Assembly (NCBI GenBank): GCA_038232935.1
Contig: JBBSMX010000066.1
Coordinates: 1 to 22,139, forward strand
DNA: 22,139 nucleotides
Direction: 5' to 3'
Origin: JBBSMX01 sp038232935
Lineage (GTDB): Bacteria; Bacteroidota; Rhodothermia; Rhodothermales; JANQRZ01
This document shows, piece after piece, positions 1 through 7,319 of the stretch; position 1 is the first letter of the stretch, and each line of letters opens with the position of its first letter. The notes under the pieces are model-generated. The model was given only the letters and a program-made list of their open reading frames with translations. It was not told the DNA's origin and did not search any database. Both the position numbers and the translations under genes were made by a program.

Positions 1-180
1 AAGCAGATCCCGGAGGAGTTCCGCGAGGTCGTGGTGCTGCGCGACGTGCAGAACCTGGCCTACGAGGAGATCGCCGAGATCACGGGGCTCCCGATGGGGA
101 CGGTGAAGAGCCGGATCAACCGCGGCCGCACCAAGCTCCAGAGCCTGCTCAAGGACGTGTACACGCCAAAGGAGAACTGA
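1..180 (+). CDS. ECF-type RNA polymerase sigma factor, C-terminal end (partial)
   Basis: The first 59 codons are the end of a gene that starts before the window. The peptide begins KQIPEEFREVVVLRDVQNL and continues with YEEIAEITGLPMGTVKSRI, then NRGRTKLQSLL. This is the sigma-70 region 4 helix-turn-helix that contacts the -35 element, and the 'GTVKSR.. RGR..L' recognition helix is characteristic of ECF (RpoE/SigW-like) factors. The protein would redirect RNA polymerase to a stress or envelope regulon, but which one cannot be told because region 2 and any neighbouring anti-sigma gene lie outside. No anti-sigma factor gene follows; a hairpin and then a tRNA come next. The family call is firm and the subgroup is unknown. 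Confidence 0.9.
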   Translation, partial: KQIPEEFREVVVLRDVQNLAYEEIAEITGLPMGTVKSRINRGRTKLQSLLKDVYTPKEN

Positions 181-192
181 GCACTATCACAT

Positions 193-239
193 GGCCAAAC
201 GGCCGGCGGTGTCTTTCAGGCACCGCCGGCCGTTTGGCC
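193..239 (+). terminator. Perfect 19-bp inverted repeat after the sigma factor
   Basis: Arms 193-211 and 221-239 are perfect reverse complements (19 bp) around a 9-nt loop. The structure starts 13 bases after the sigma factor stop codon. No T-run follows, so this is a stable 3'-end hairpin or rho-assisted terminator rather than a textbook intrinsic terminator. Confidence 0.65.
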
Positions 240-314
240 TCAGACCCAGGGCGGGGAGAAGGCGACGTGGCCTTCGAACAAATGGCAAAGGCGGGAGAGC
301 GGGCGGGCACCGTC

Positions 315-343
315 TTGTTTTCGGTCCAGACGCACAGTAATAT
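315..343 (+). promoter_or_regulatory. Candidate promoter of the tRNA-Val gene
   Basis: TTGTTT (315-320) and TAATAT (338-343) are separated by exactly 17 bases and lie 25 bases before the tRNA. The -35 hexamer and spacing are identical to those of the candidate rpsT promoter at 13442-13470. This is pattern evidence only. Confidence 0.4.
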
Positions 344-368
344 CCGAGCCGCCCACGAGGGCGAGATC

Positions 369-442
369 GGGTCCTTAGCTCAGCGGTTTAGAGCGCTCGC
401 CTCACACGCGAGAGGTCACTGGTTCAAATCCAGTAGGACCCA
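369..442 (+). tRNA. tRNA-Val (anticodon CAC)
   Basis: A full cloverleaf can be folded. The acceptor stem is GGGTCCT (369-375) with AGGACCC (435-441). The D stem is GCTC/GAGC (378-381, 391-394). The anticodon stem is CTCGC/GCGAG (396-400, 408-412) around loop CTCACAC, giving anticodon CAC at 403-405, which reads the valine codon GUG. The variable loop is 5 nt, and the T arm is ACTGG/CCAGT around TTCAAAT. All stems pair perfectly. The discriminator base is A442, and CCA is not encoded (CACC follows), so it must be added by the nucleotidyltransferase. The gene stands alone with its own candidate promoter and terminator. Confidence 0.97.
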
Positions 443-451
443 CACCCGGAG

Positions 452-484
452 GCCAGGCTGCGTGTACGCGGTCTGGCTTTTTTT
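452..484 (+). terminator. Intrinsic terminator of tRNA-Val
   Basis: Arms 452-462 and 467-477 form an 11-bp stem (two G-T wobbles) closed by a 4-nt loop. The stem is followed by seven T residues at 478-484. It begins 10 bases after the tRNA 3' end. Confidence 0.85.
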
Positions 485-732
485 GTATCGACCCGCCGCT
501 GTGCCAATCTTCGTCTTTGGCGTAGCCGTTTCGGTGAAAGCTATGATGGCACCGGTTTTGACCTAGGCTGGAGCCCGGCCGGGGCGTGACCGGGCGAACG
601 ATTTAGGTGGTTCAGTCGTAACGTTGCTGCGTCGCGCTCGATTTCTGAAATAACGCCGTCGCACAAGTGCCACCGTTCGTATCGTCGCACGGCTCCTCTC
701 CCACGCTAGCGCTCACTATCCGTCGCCTCGCC

Positions 733-1512
733 ATGTCCATCGCCGACCGTGCTGTCTACGCCACGCAGCCCGCCCCGCTCGCTCACGAGATCGACGCGCT
801 GCTCCGCGCCGCTGAAACTACGCCCATCGAGGGCGAACTCCTCGCCCTCATCGTCCCCGACTCCAACCTCCAACGGGGCGGTCCTGTCTCGGCTGCGGCC
901 TACAAACTGCTCGAAGGGCGCGTCTACGATACCGTGATCATCGTCGCGCCCAGCCATGACGGGGCGTTCGAGCGCCTCGCCATCTGCCGCGTCGACCGCT
1001 ACCGCTCGCCGCTTGGCGAGGTCTCGATCAACGACGCGATCCGCAACGAGCTCTGCGACGAAGACGACGACATTTTCATCGACGACAAGGGCCATTACCA
1101 CACCGAAGGCGTCGACGTGCAGCTTCCCTTTCTGCAGCGAGTGCTGAACGAGGACTTCGACATCGTGCCAGTCGTGATGGGGAGCGAGGCCCCGGCCTTC
1201 TGCCGCGAGCTCGGCCAAGCGATTGGAGAGGTGATGTACGGTCACCGGATACTCGTCATCGCCTCTGCCGATTTGCTCAACGTCGATGAGACGTCGCTGA
1301 AGGAGTTCGAGACCGCACTGGAGGGGTTTGATGTGAGCCGGCTCCTGCACCTCCTCGGCAGCGAGCGGGTCCAGGTCGAGGGTATGGGGGCCGTGATCAC
1401 GGCAGTGCTGGCAGCCCAGCAACGCCGGGCCAACCGCGCCACCGTGCTCCGCGTGGAACCGCCCCACGACGGCGAGATCGGGGCGATGGCGTGTGCGCTC
1501 TGGCGCGAGTGA
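733..1512 (+). CDS. MEMO1-like protein (AmmeMemoRadiSam system protein B family)
   Basis: A 259-residue protein with the MEMO/AMMECR-associated fold, which resembles class III extradiol dioxygenases. Recognisable blocks are the N-terminal YATQPAPLAHEIDALL, the strand LLALIVPDSNLQRGGPVSAAA, VIIVAPSHDGAFERLAI, the HYHTEGVDVQLPFLQ block and VIASADLL. In human MEMO1 the metal is held by His49 (in APHAGY), His81 (GPSHH) and Cys244 (ICGRHP). Here only the His81 equivalent is kept; the His49 site reads VPDSN and the Cys site reads VEGMG. The AMMECR1-domain and radical-SAM partners of the system are not in this window. I chose ATG 733 because residues before it (possible GTG at 667) do not resemble the family. 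The biochemical role of the family is not settled. Confidence 0.8.
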   Translation: MSIADRAVYATQPAPLAHEIDALLRAAETTPIEGELLALIVPDSNLQRGGPVSAAAYKLLEGRVYDTVIIVAPSHDGAFERLAICRVDRYRSPLGEVSINDAIRNELCDEDDDIFIDDKGHYHTEGVDVQLPFLQRVLNEDFDIVPVVMGSEAPAFCRELGQAIGEVMYGHRILVIASADLLNVDETSLKEFETALEGFDVSRLLHLLGSERVQVEGMGAVITAVLAAQQRRANRATVLRVEPPHDGEIGAMACALWRE

Positions 1513-1555
1513 TCGACCAAACTCCGGACCTACGGTAACCCGGCAGGACTTTTTT

Positions 1556-2524
1556 ATGGCGGCCTACGCAGCAGCATTCAACGACCCTCGTCCGGGTGTC
1601 ACGGTCATCGGGGCCGGGGCGATGGGGCGGGTGCTGGCCGGGCGGTTCCGCGAGCGGGGCTATCCCGTGCTCGCCGTCATCAGCAGGACCCGCGACCGTG
1701 CCGAGGAGTTGGCCCACGCGGTGGGGGCACGCGTCGCCTCCGACGGCCTGCACGATCTGCCGGCGGAGTCGCGCCTCGTCGTCTGCTGCATTCCCGACGG
1801 CAAGCTGTCGGAGGTGGCGAGCCGGCTAAGCCGGATCTCCCATCCGTGGCGTAAGACCGTGGTGCTGCACACGTCGGGCGCGCTGTCGGCCGAGGTGCTG
1901 AGGCCGCTGGCGGCAGAGGGCGCGCGGACGCTCTCGTTCCATCCGCTCCAGGCCCTCACGTCTACGAGCGGTCCGTCGGCGTTGGAGGGGGTTTACGCTG
2001 GGATCGAGGGCGAGCCGCCCGCGCTCGCGGCGGGGATCGAACTGGCGGTGGGTCTCGGGATGCGCTACCTCATCCTCACGGCTGGGGCGAAGCCGCGCTA
2101 TCACCTCGCTGCGTCGATGGCGTCGAACTACCTCGTGACGCTCAATGCCATCGTGCAGCAGATCTTCCAGTCGCTCGACATCGACCGGGCGACGGCGCAG
2201 GAGGTGATGGCACCGCTCATCCGCGGGACACTCGACAACCTCGCCACGTCGACGCCGGAGGATTCGCTCACCGGTCCGATCCTGCGCGGCGATCTGGAAA
2301 CGGTGCATAAGCACGGGTTAGCCCTCCGGCGTCACCTCCCGCATCTCATCCCGGTGTACGCCTCGCTCGCGATGGAGACCGTCACCCTCGCCGTTCGGAG
2401 CAGCCGTCTCGATCCGCGCCGCGCCGAGGAAATGCTGGAACTCCTCAACAAGATGGTCACGCTGCCGCTGCCCACTGCTCAGCCGCCCCAGGATCCTGTG
2501 AGCTCCGGTCACGAGCGCGTGTGA
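1556..2524 (+). CDS. Rossmann-fold/DUF2520 domain oxidoreductase-like protein
   Basis: A 322-residue protein. Residues 14-24 (GVTVIGAGAMG) are a GxGxxG dinucleotide-binding loop, followed by RFRERGYPVLAVISRTRDRAEELA. This resembles the N-terminal domain of pyrroline-5-carboxylate reductase and F420/NADP oxidoreductases. A middle block with LHTSGALSAEVLRPL and TLSFHPLQALT, and a helical C-terminal half, match the DUF2520 layout. The substrate is unknown. The start ATG 1556 lies downstream of an AGGA at about 8 nt spacing; an upstream GTG at 1493 would overlap the preceding gene and adds non-conserved residues. The gene follows the MEMO-like gene by 43 bases and is probably co-transcribed. It has no obvious functional link to its neighbours. 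Confidence 0.8.
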   Translation: MAAYAAAFNDPRPGVTVIGAGAMGRVLAGRFRERGYPVLAVISRTRDRAEELAHAVGARVASDGLHDLPAESRLVVCCIPDGKLSEVASRLSRISHPWRKTVVLHTSGALSAEVLRPLAAEGARTLSFHPLQALTSTSGPSALEGVYAGIEGEPPALAAGIELAVGLGMRYLILTAGAKPRYHLAASMASNYLVTLNAIVQQIFQSLDIDRATAQEVMAPLIRGTLDNLATSTPEDSLTGPILRGDLETVHKHGLALRRHLPHLIPVYASLAMETVTLAVRSSRLDPRRAEEMLELLNKMVTLPLPTAQPPQDPVSSGHERV

Positions 2525-2534
2525 CCGACCTACG

Positions 2535-2541
2535 ATACTTT
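2535..2541 (+). promoter_or_regulatory. Possible -7/-10 element upstream of the 2602 gene
   Basis: TACTTTG followed by CG resembles the Bacteroidota -7 box (TAnnTTTG, one base short). It lies 60 bases before the next start codon. No convincing -33 box is visible, so this is weak. Confidence 0.2.
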
Positions 2542-2601
2542 GCGAATCGCGCGTTGAGCCAGCTACAAGGATCGGTGAAATAGGGAGGATACGGAACTGA
2601 C

Positions 2602-3210
2602 GTGCTGTCATCCGGTATGTGCGCGTCCGTTCTGTTTCACTACGGCAAACCCGGCTTATTCGGCCGCTTTGCCCCCGATATGGAAGTTAGTACCCCCCTC
2701 GTTGAAGAAGTTAGGGAGCTCGCCGCACGGGCTGTGCGCCAGGGGTCCGTCATCGCATTTCAATCCACGCTGGCCGCCGCCGCGCAGACGGTGCAGCGCG
2801 CGCTCCAGCACGAGGTAGCCGTCGAAGCCGCGGCCCTCTCATTGGCCCAGCAGGACGCACTCCACGGAATGACCGGCGAGCTACGCGCCGTCTCCGACGC
2901 GCTGCAAGCCTCGCTGGACGAGCAGGGCCGGTGCCTCATGCCGCCGTGCTCCGCCGCGAAAAAGTGGACGGAGCGGCTTGCAAGCAAGGTCCGTGCCCCG
3001 CACAAGCCCGAGGTCACGCACCGCCCGACGTGGTGGTTCTCGCTCACCGAGGCCATCGGAACGCTGGAGGAGGGGGCAGATCGGCTGGACGCGCTCGCCT
3101 CCGGCCAGCCCGACGATGCCCCCTCTCGCGCACTCGGCCATGCCACGGCCGACCTGCTGCGTGGCCACCAGGACCGCCTCGTCGGTGAGGCGGAGCGCTG
3201 GATCAACTGA
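2602..3210 (+). CDS. Unrecognised, mostly helical protein
   Basis: A protein of up to 202 residues that I do not recognise. It has no signal peptide or membrane segment. The sequence is Ala/Leu/Glu-rich and predicted mostly helical, with coiled-coil-like stretches (residues about 30-110). A basic middle section (AAKKWTERLASKVRAPHKPEV) is followed by WWFSLTEAIGTLEEGADRL. Two starts are plausible: GTG 2602, which has GGGAGGA 12 bases upstream, or ATG 2680, after which the sequence looks more regular. The stop codon overlaps the start of the following lipoprotein by one base (TGATG), which suggests translational coupling and a shared transcript, and therefore possibly an envelope-related role. 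That functional link is inference. Confidence 0.65.
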   Translation: MLSSGMCASVLFHYGKPGLFGRFAPDMEVSTPLVEEVRELAARAVRQGSVIAFQSTLAAAAQTVQRALQHEVAVEAAALSLAQQDALHGMTGELRAVSDALQASLDEQGRCLMPPCSAAKKWTERLASKVRAPHKPEVTHRPTWWFSLTEAIGTLEEGADRLDALASGQPDDAPSRALGHATADLLRGHQDRLVGEAERWIN

Positions 3211-3869
3211 TGCTCCGCATGATTCGGCTGCATCGGCTATTTCCCTTCGTGCTGCTGGCGGCCGTCGCCGCGGGCTGCGCCGGAACGAAACGAGCGTCCG
3301 CACCCCTGCCGCCGCCGTTGCCCGCCACGAACTACTACGAGATCGCCACTCCGGCCGGTGCGCTCGTGGTTCGGCTCTCGGACGAAACGCCGATCCACCG
3401 CGACAACTTCAAAAAGCTCGTCGCCGAGGGGTTCTACGATGGGACGACGTTCCACCGCGTCATCCGTGGCTTCATGATCCAGGGCGGCGACCCGGACTCG
3501 AAGGACGACGATCAGGCGAACGACGGGCAGGGCGGCCCAGGTTACACCCTCCCCGCTGAGATCGTCCCTGGCATGACGCACACGGTGGGCGCGCTCGCGG
3601 CGGCACGGCAGGGTGATCCGATGAACCCGGAGCGGCGCAGCAGCGGGAGCCAGTTCTACCTTGTCACCGGCGACGCCGCGCACCTCGACGGGCAATACAC
3701 CATCTTCGGTTACATCGTCGAAGGGTTCGACGTGCTGGAGCGGATCGGGCAGGCCGAGACGGCACGATCCACCGGTGCTCGCGTGCCGCCCGCCCTGCGC
3801 GACCAGCCGTTTGAGCCCATTCCGATGCGGATCCGTCCGTTACCGGACTATGCGGAGACGGCTGGCTGA
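3210..3869 (+). CDS. Cyclophilin-type peptidyl-prolyl cis-trans isomerase, lipoprotein
   Basis: A 219-residue protein. Residues 1-23 form a lipoprotein signal peptide: basic MLRMIRLHRL, a hydrophobic core, then lipobox VAAGC with C23 as the lipidated cysteine. A Pro/Ala-rich linker precedes the cyclophilin domain (about 43-210). Hallmarks are DNFKKLVAEGFYDGTTFHRVI, then RGFMIQGGDP with the catalytic Arg of the FHRVI block and the QGG motif, SSGSQFYLV, LDGQYTIFGYIVEGFDVLERI. It should catalyse proline isomerisation during folding of exported proteins, anchored to an envelope membrane facing the periplasm. Its ATG overlaps the TGA of the upstream gene. A strong intrinsic terminator follows 27 bases downstream, so it ends the transcript. 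Confidence 0.92.
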   Translation: MLRMIRLHRLFPFVLLAAVAAGCAGTKRASAPLPPPLPATNYYEIATPAGALVVRLSDETPIHRDNFKKLVAEGFYDGTTFHRVIRGFMIQGGDPDSKDDDQANDGQGGPGYTLPAEIVPGMTHTVGALAAARQGDPMNPERRSSGSQFYLVTGDAAHLDGQYTIFGYIVEGFDVLERIGQAETARSTGARVPPALRDQPFEPIPMRIRPLPDYAETAG

Positions 3870-3896
3870 ACCGGCTCCCGTATTCATTGTATGTAG

Positions 3897-3929
3897 AGAG
3901 GCACTCCACCGGGGTGCCTCTATTTTTAT
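3897..3929 (+). terminator. Intrinsic terminator after the cyclophilin gene
   Basis: AGAGGCAC (3897-3904) pairs with GTGCCTCT (3914-3921). Three more inner pairs give an 11-bp stem with a 3-nt loop. ATTTTTAT (3922-3929) follows. It separates the upstream genes from lysS. Confidence 0.85.
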
Positions 3930-3962
3930 CGCCCCGCCCCATCACCCGAAGCCCCGCACGCC

Positions 3963-5861
3963 ATGTCCGAACGGACAGAACAGGAAGACGTACGCCGCCA
4001 GTCCCTCGCCACCCTCCGCGACCTCGGTGTCGATCCGTATCCCGCCACTGGCTGGCCCGTCATCGCCCATGCCGCCGACGTGCTGGAGGACTTCGACGAT
4101 GCGCAGCATCAGCCAGACGACGAAGGGAATACGGAAGGCGAGCCACTGCGCGTCTCCATCGCCGGGCGCATCACGTCAAAGCGGGTGATGGGGAAGGCGT
4201 CGTTCTTCAACGTGCAGGACGAGAGCGGGACGATCCAGGTCTACGCCCGCCGCGACGACCTCCCCGAAGGGTTCTACAACGACGTGTTCAAAAAGCTGAT
4301 TGACATCGGCGATATCGTCGGCGTCGAAGGGTTCGCGTTCCGGACGCGGATGGGCGAGGTCTCCATCCACGCTGAGCGGCTGGAGTTGCTGGCGAAGGGC
4401 TTGCGCCCGATCCCGTTCCCGAAGGAGGTCGACGGCGAGGTGTTCAACGAGGTCACGGACAAGGAATTCCGCTACCGCCAGCGCTACGTGGACCTCGTCG
4501 TCAACCCCGACGTGCGCGCCGTCTTCAAGCAGCGCGCCGCGATGATTGCTGCGATCCGCCGGTTCCTCGACGAGCGGGGCTATGTCGAGGTCGAGACGCC
4601 CGCGCTCCAGCCGCTTTACGGCGGCGCGGCGGCGCGGCCGTTCACGACGCACCACAACGCGCTCGACATGCCGCTCTTCCTCCGCATCGCCGACGAGCTC
4701 TACCTCAAGCGGCTCATCGTCGGCGGGTTCGACGGGGTATACGAGATCGCGAAGGACTTCCGCAACGAGGGGCTCTCGCGCTTCCACAACCCGGAGTTCA
4801 CGATGCTCGAACTCTACGTGGCGTACAAGGACTACCAGTGGATGATGGACCTCGTGGAAGAACTCGTCGAGCGCGTCGCCACGGCGCTGCACGGCAAGCC
4901 CGAGGTGCAGGCGGGAGAGACGACGATCTCGTTCGCGCGCCCGTGGAAGCGGATTCCGCTACTCGATGCCATCGAAGAGAAGACCGGGCACGACCTGTAC
5001 CAGAAAGACCGCGACGAAGTCGCCTCCGCCGCGAAGTCACTCGGTTTGGAGATCGACGACACGATGGGGACGGGCAAGCTGATCGACGAGATCTTCGGCG
5101 CGTTCGTCGAGCCGCACCTCATCCAGCCGACGTTCGTCACCGACTACCCCGTCGAGCTGTCGCCCCTCGCGAAGCGGCACCGCGAGAAAGAGGGACTGAC
5201 GGAGCGGTTCGAAGTCATCTGCAACGGGAAGGAGATCTGCAACGCCTTCTCCGAGCTGAACGACCCGCTCGACCAGCGCGCCCGCTTCGAGGAGCAGGCT
5301 CGCCTCGCGCAAGCCGGCGACGACGAAGCCGTCCGGCAAATCGACGAGGACTTCCTCCGCGCGCTCGAATACGGCATGCCGCCCACCGCCGGCCTCGGCG
5401 TCGGCATCGACCGCCTCGCGATGCTGATGACCGGGCAGGACTCGATTCGCGACGTGATTCTGTTTCCTCTGATGCGGCCTAAGCGGCGTATGGAGTTCGG
5501 TATCTGGAAGGAGGGGGAACGGTATGTGTGGAAGCTGATCTGGGATGGGAACAAAGAGATGCTGCGTTCAACTCACAGCTTTGATGAGGAGCGTGAGGCT
5601 CGCTCATCTATCGAGGATTTCAAGAAGCTCACACGCAACGCCATTGTGGCTCACTCGAAAGGAGTGTTCGATTGGGAGCGCGTGAATCAAGTGAGTCCGT
5701 CAGAGTGGGAATGGGAGGTTCTTAACCGGAATGGCGAAGTTGTCGCCCGGTCGCAAGTCCATGGCAGCAAAGCTCCAGTTCAAGAAGCAATTACCCTTGT
5801 GAGCAATGGTGCTCCTTTTGCTCCTGTTTTCGATGCCCTAGCCGAGGAGAGTTACATCTAG
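3963..5861 (+). CDS. lysS: Lysyl-tRNA synthetase (class II) fused to a C-terminal tandem DUF1508/YegP-like extension
   Basis: A 632-residue protein. Residues about 60-150 are the OB-fold anticodon-binding domain (VSIAGRITSKRVMGKASFFN, then IQVYARRDDL). Residues about 165-506 are the class II catalytic core, with motif 2 at 265-285 (KDFRNEGLSRFHNPEFTMLE) and motif 3 at 477-491 (GLGVGIDRLAMLMTG). It charges tRNA-Lys with lysine using ATP. LysRS normally ends at the block seen here at 498-506 (VILFPLMRP), giving about 500 residues. Instead the frame continues 123 codons from M510 with no stop (see the separate entry). The gene has no strong ribosome-binding site. The stop TAG overlaps the GTG of the next gene by one base. 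The enzyme call is certain; the extension is the oddity. Confidence 0.97.
   Translation: MSERTEQEDVRRQSLATLRDLGVDPYPATGWPVIAHAADVLEDFDDAQHQPDDEGNTEGEPLRVSIAGRITSKRVMGKASFFNVQDESGTIQVYARRDDLPEGFYNDVFKKLIDIGDIVGVEGFAFRTRMGEVSIHAERLELLAKGLRPIPFPKEVDGEVFNEVTDKEFRYRQRYVDLVVNPDVRAVFKQRAAMIAAIRRFLDERGYVEVETPALQPLYGGAAARPFTTHHNALDMPLFLRIADELYLKRLIVGGFDGVYEIAKDFRNEGLSRFHNPEFTMLELYVAYKDYQWMMDLVEELVERVATALHGKPEVQAGETTISFARPWKRIPLLDAIEEKTGHDLYQKDRDEVASAAKSLGLEIDDTMGTGKLIDEIFGAFVEPHLIQPTFVTDYPVELSPLAKRHREKEGLTERFEVICNGKEICNAFSELNDPLDQRARFEEQARLAQAGDDEAVRQIDEDFLRALEYGMPPTAGLGVGIDRLAMLMTGQDSIRDVILFPLMRPKRRMEFGIWKEGERYVWKLIWDGNKEMLRSTHSFDEEREARSSIEDFKKLTRNAIVAHSKGVFDWERVNQVSPSEWEWEVLNRNGEVVARSQVHGSKAPVQEAITLVSNGAPFAPVFDALAEESYI
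5490..5861 (+). other. Tandem YegP-like (DUF1508/UPF0339) region appended to lysS
   Basis: This is the C-terminal extension of the lysS frame, residues 510-632. The first module has the pattern FGIWKEGERYVWKLIW, DGNKEML, then ARSSIEDFKKLTRNA. The second reads WEWEVLNRNGEVVARSQ, GSKAPVQEAITLVSNGAPF. Both follow the YegP repeat logic (aromatic-x-W/F-x-L, NGE-(I/V)-(I/V)-x-S, then a helix ending in (I/V)xxVxxNA). YegP proteins usually have two such repeats and no settled function. Codons here are visibly less GC-biased at third positions than lysS before it and the MFS gene after it, which suggests a separate origin. ATG 5490 sits exactly at the junction, so independent translation of the module is possible, but no Shine-Dalgarno sequence precedes it. 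Confidence 0.65.
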
Positions 5862-7165
5862 TGCGCCACGGCCGCACGGCCCACTCAGCCCAAGCGGACG
5901 AGCGCTCCGGCTACGTCGAGCTCGTCCGCGCGAACGCGAACTTCCGGCGGCTGTGGGCGGGCAACGTCGTCTCGCTCTTCGGCGACTGGTTCAACACCAT
6001 CGCGCTCTACCGCACGGTCGAGACGATCTCGGGCTCGCCGCTGGCGCTCGGGTTCGTGTTCATCGCCAAGCTGCTGCCGCTCGCCCTCGCCTCGCCGGTG
6101 GCGGGGCTGCTCGTGGACCGGCTGAACCGCCGCCGCGTGATGATCGGAGCCGACCTCGTGCGGGCGGTGATCGTGCTCGGCTTTTTGCTCGTCCCGCTCG
6201 GCGGCGGGCTCGTGCTGCTCTACGCGCTCACGACGCTGCAAATCGTCGTGAGTGCCGTGTTCAACCCGGCCAAGAGCGCCTCGCTGCCAAATATCGTCGC
6301 GGACCGCGAACTGCTGACGGCGAATGCGCTGATGTCGGCGACGTGGTCCACGATGCTGGCGATTGGCGTGGCCGTCGGCGGGATCGCTGTCGAAGTCCTC
6401 GGGCCGCAGGCTGTGTTTGTGATCGACAGCGGGACGTACCTCGTCTCGGCGTGGTTCATCTTCCGCACGGTGATTCCGCAGGACACCGAAGCGGTGGTGC
6501 CTACGGCGACGCCGGTCCGCGACGGGCTGCGGAAGATCGTCGAGGGCTGGCAGCGGCTGCGCGAGGTGCCGAGCGTCGGGCGGATCGCGCTTGCGAAGGC
6601 TATGTGGGCCATCGGCGGGGGCGCGCCCGTGTTTATGCTGGTGCTCCTCGGCGAGGCGCTGATGCCGAATCGACCGGCGCTCGGCATCGGGCTGCTGTTC
6701 TCGGCGCGGGGGATCGGGACGGGGATCGGCCCCGTCGTGGCGCGGGCGTTCTTCGCGGACGAGACGCGGTGGCCGGCGCTCCTCGGCGTGTGCATCGTGC
6801 TCAGCGGGCTCGGCTACCTCGCCGTCAGCGTGGTCGGCTGGATCGGGGCGGTCGCGGCGTTCGTGCTCCTCGCCCACGCCGCGAGCGGGGCCAACTGGGT
6901 GCTCTCGACGGTGCTGCTGCAGATGCGCACAGAGGACCGGTTCCGAGGCCGCGTCTTCGCCACGGACTGGCTGCTCGTCACCCTCGTCGAGTCCGTGTCG
7001 GTGCTCGTCGCGGCGCTGCTGCTGGAAGCCGAGGTGGCGAGCTTGCGGACGCTGTTCTTCGCGTTCGCCGCCGTGCAGGTGCTCACCGGCATCGGGTGGC
7101 TGCTGACGGTCGTGCCGCGCGAGCGGCGGAGTGAGTGTGGGAGCAAGCAAAACCAACAAAGGTAG
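5861..7165 (+). CDS. Major facilitator superfamily transporter (MFS_3/EntS-like exporter)
   Basis: A 434-residue integral membrane protein with about 12 hydrophobic segments. The N-terminal NFRRLWAGNVVSLFGDWFNT is the signature of the MFS_3/enterobactin-exporter-like group. The loop between helices 2 and 3 reads GLLVDRLNRRRVMIGADLVRA, the MFS motif A (D-R-x-x-R-R). Members are proton-driven exporters of small molecules such as siderophores, drugs or macrolides; the substrate here cannot be inferred. The GTG start overlaps the lysS stop (TAGTG), so it is likely translated from the same transcript. No terminator is visible after the gene. Confidence 0.88.
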   Translation: MRHGRTAHSAQADERSGYVELVRANANFRRLWAGNVVSLFGDWFNTIALYRTVETISGSPLALGFVFIAKLLPLALASPVAGLLVDRLNRRRVMIGADLVRAVIVLGFLLVPLGGGLVLLYALTTLQIVVSAVFNPAKSASLPNIVADRELLTANALMSATWSTMLAIGVAVGGIAVEVLGPQAVFVIDSGTYLVSAWFIFRTVIPQDTEAVVPTATPVRDGLRKIVEGWQRLREVPSVGRIALAKAMWAIGGGAPVFMLVLLGEALMPNRPALGIGLLFSARGIGTGIGPVVARAFFADETRWPALLGVCIVLSGLGYLAVSVVGWIGAVAAFVLLAHAASGANWVLSTVLLQMRTEDRFRGRVFATDWLLVTLVESVSVLVAALLLEAEVASLRTLFFAFAAVQVLTGIGWLLTVVPRERRSECGSKQNQQR

Positions 7166-7319
7166 CGAGGCCGTCGCGCTCCGGGCCGACTCCTTCTGTT
7201 CACCGTCCTCTGTTCACTGTGCTACAGGGCGCGTTGGCAGCAAGTTTGATCGGGAGAGAGGGTTACGTGCACACCTGCGTATCCACGCCGTATCCGCCCT
7301 TTCATCGCGACCCGCCCCG

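Noticed and set aside
234..566. Plus-strand 110-codon open frame
   Set aside because: It runs through the tRNA-Val gene and its terminator and has no protein-like pattern.
5885..7159. Minus-strand 424-codon open frame opposite the MFS gene
   Set aside because: Antisense shadow produced by high GC codon bias. It is rich in Arg/His/Asp/Gln without family features, while the plus strand encodes a clear transporter.
7131..7319. Longer N-terminus of the histidine kinase from GTG 7131
   Set aside because: It would overlap the MFS gene and adds 63 residues with no PAS or signal-peptide character.
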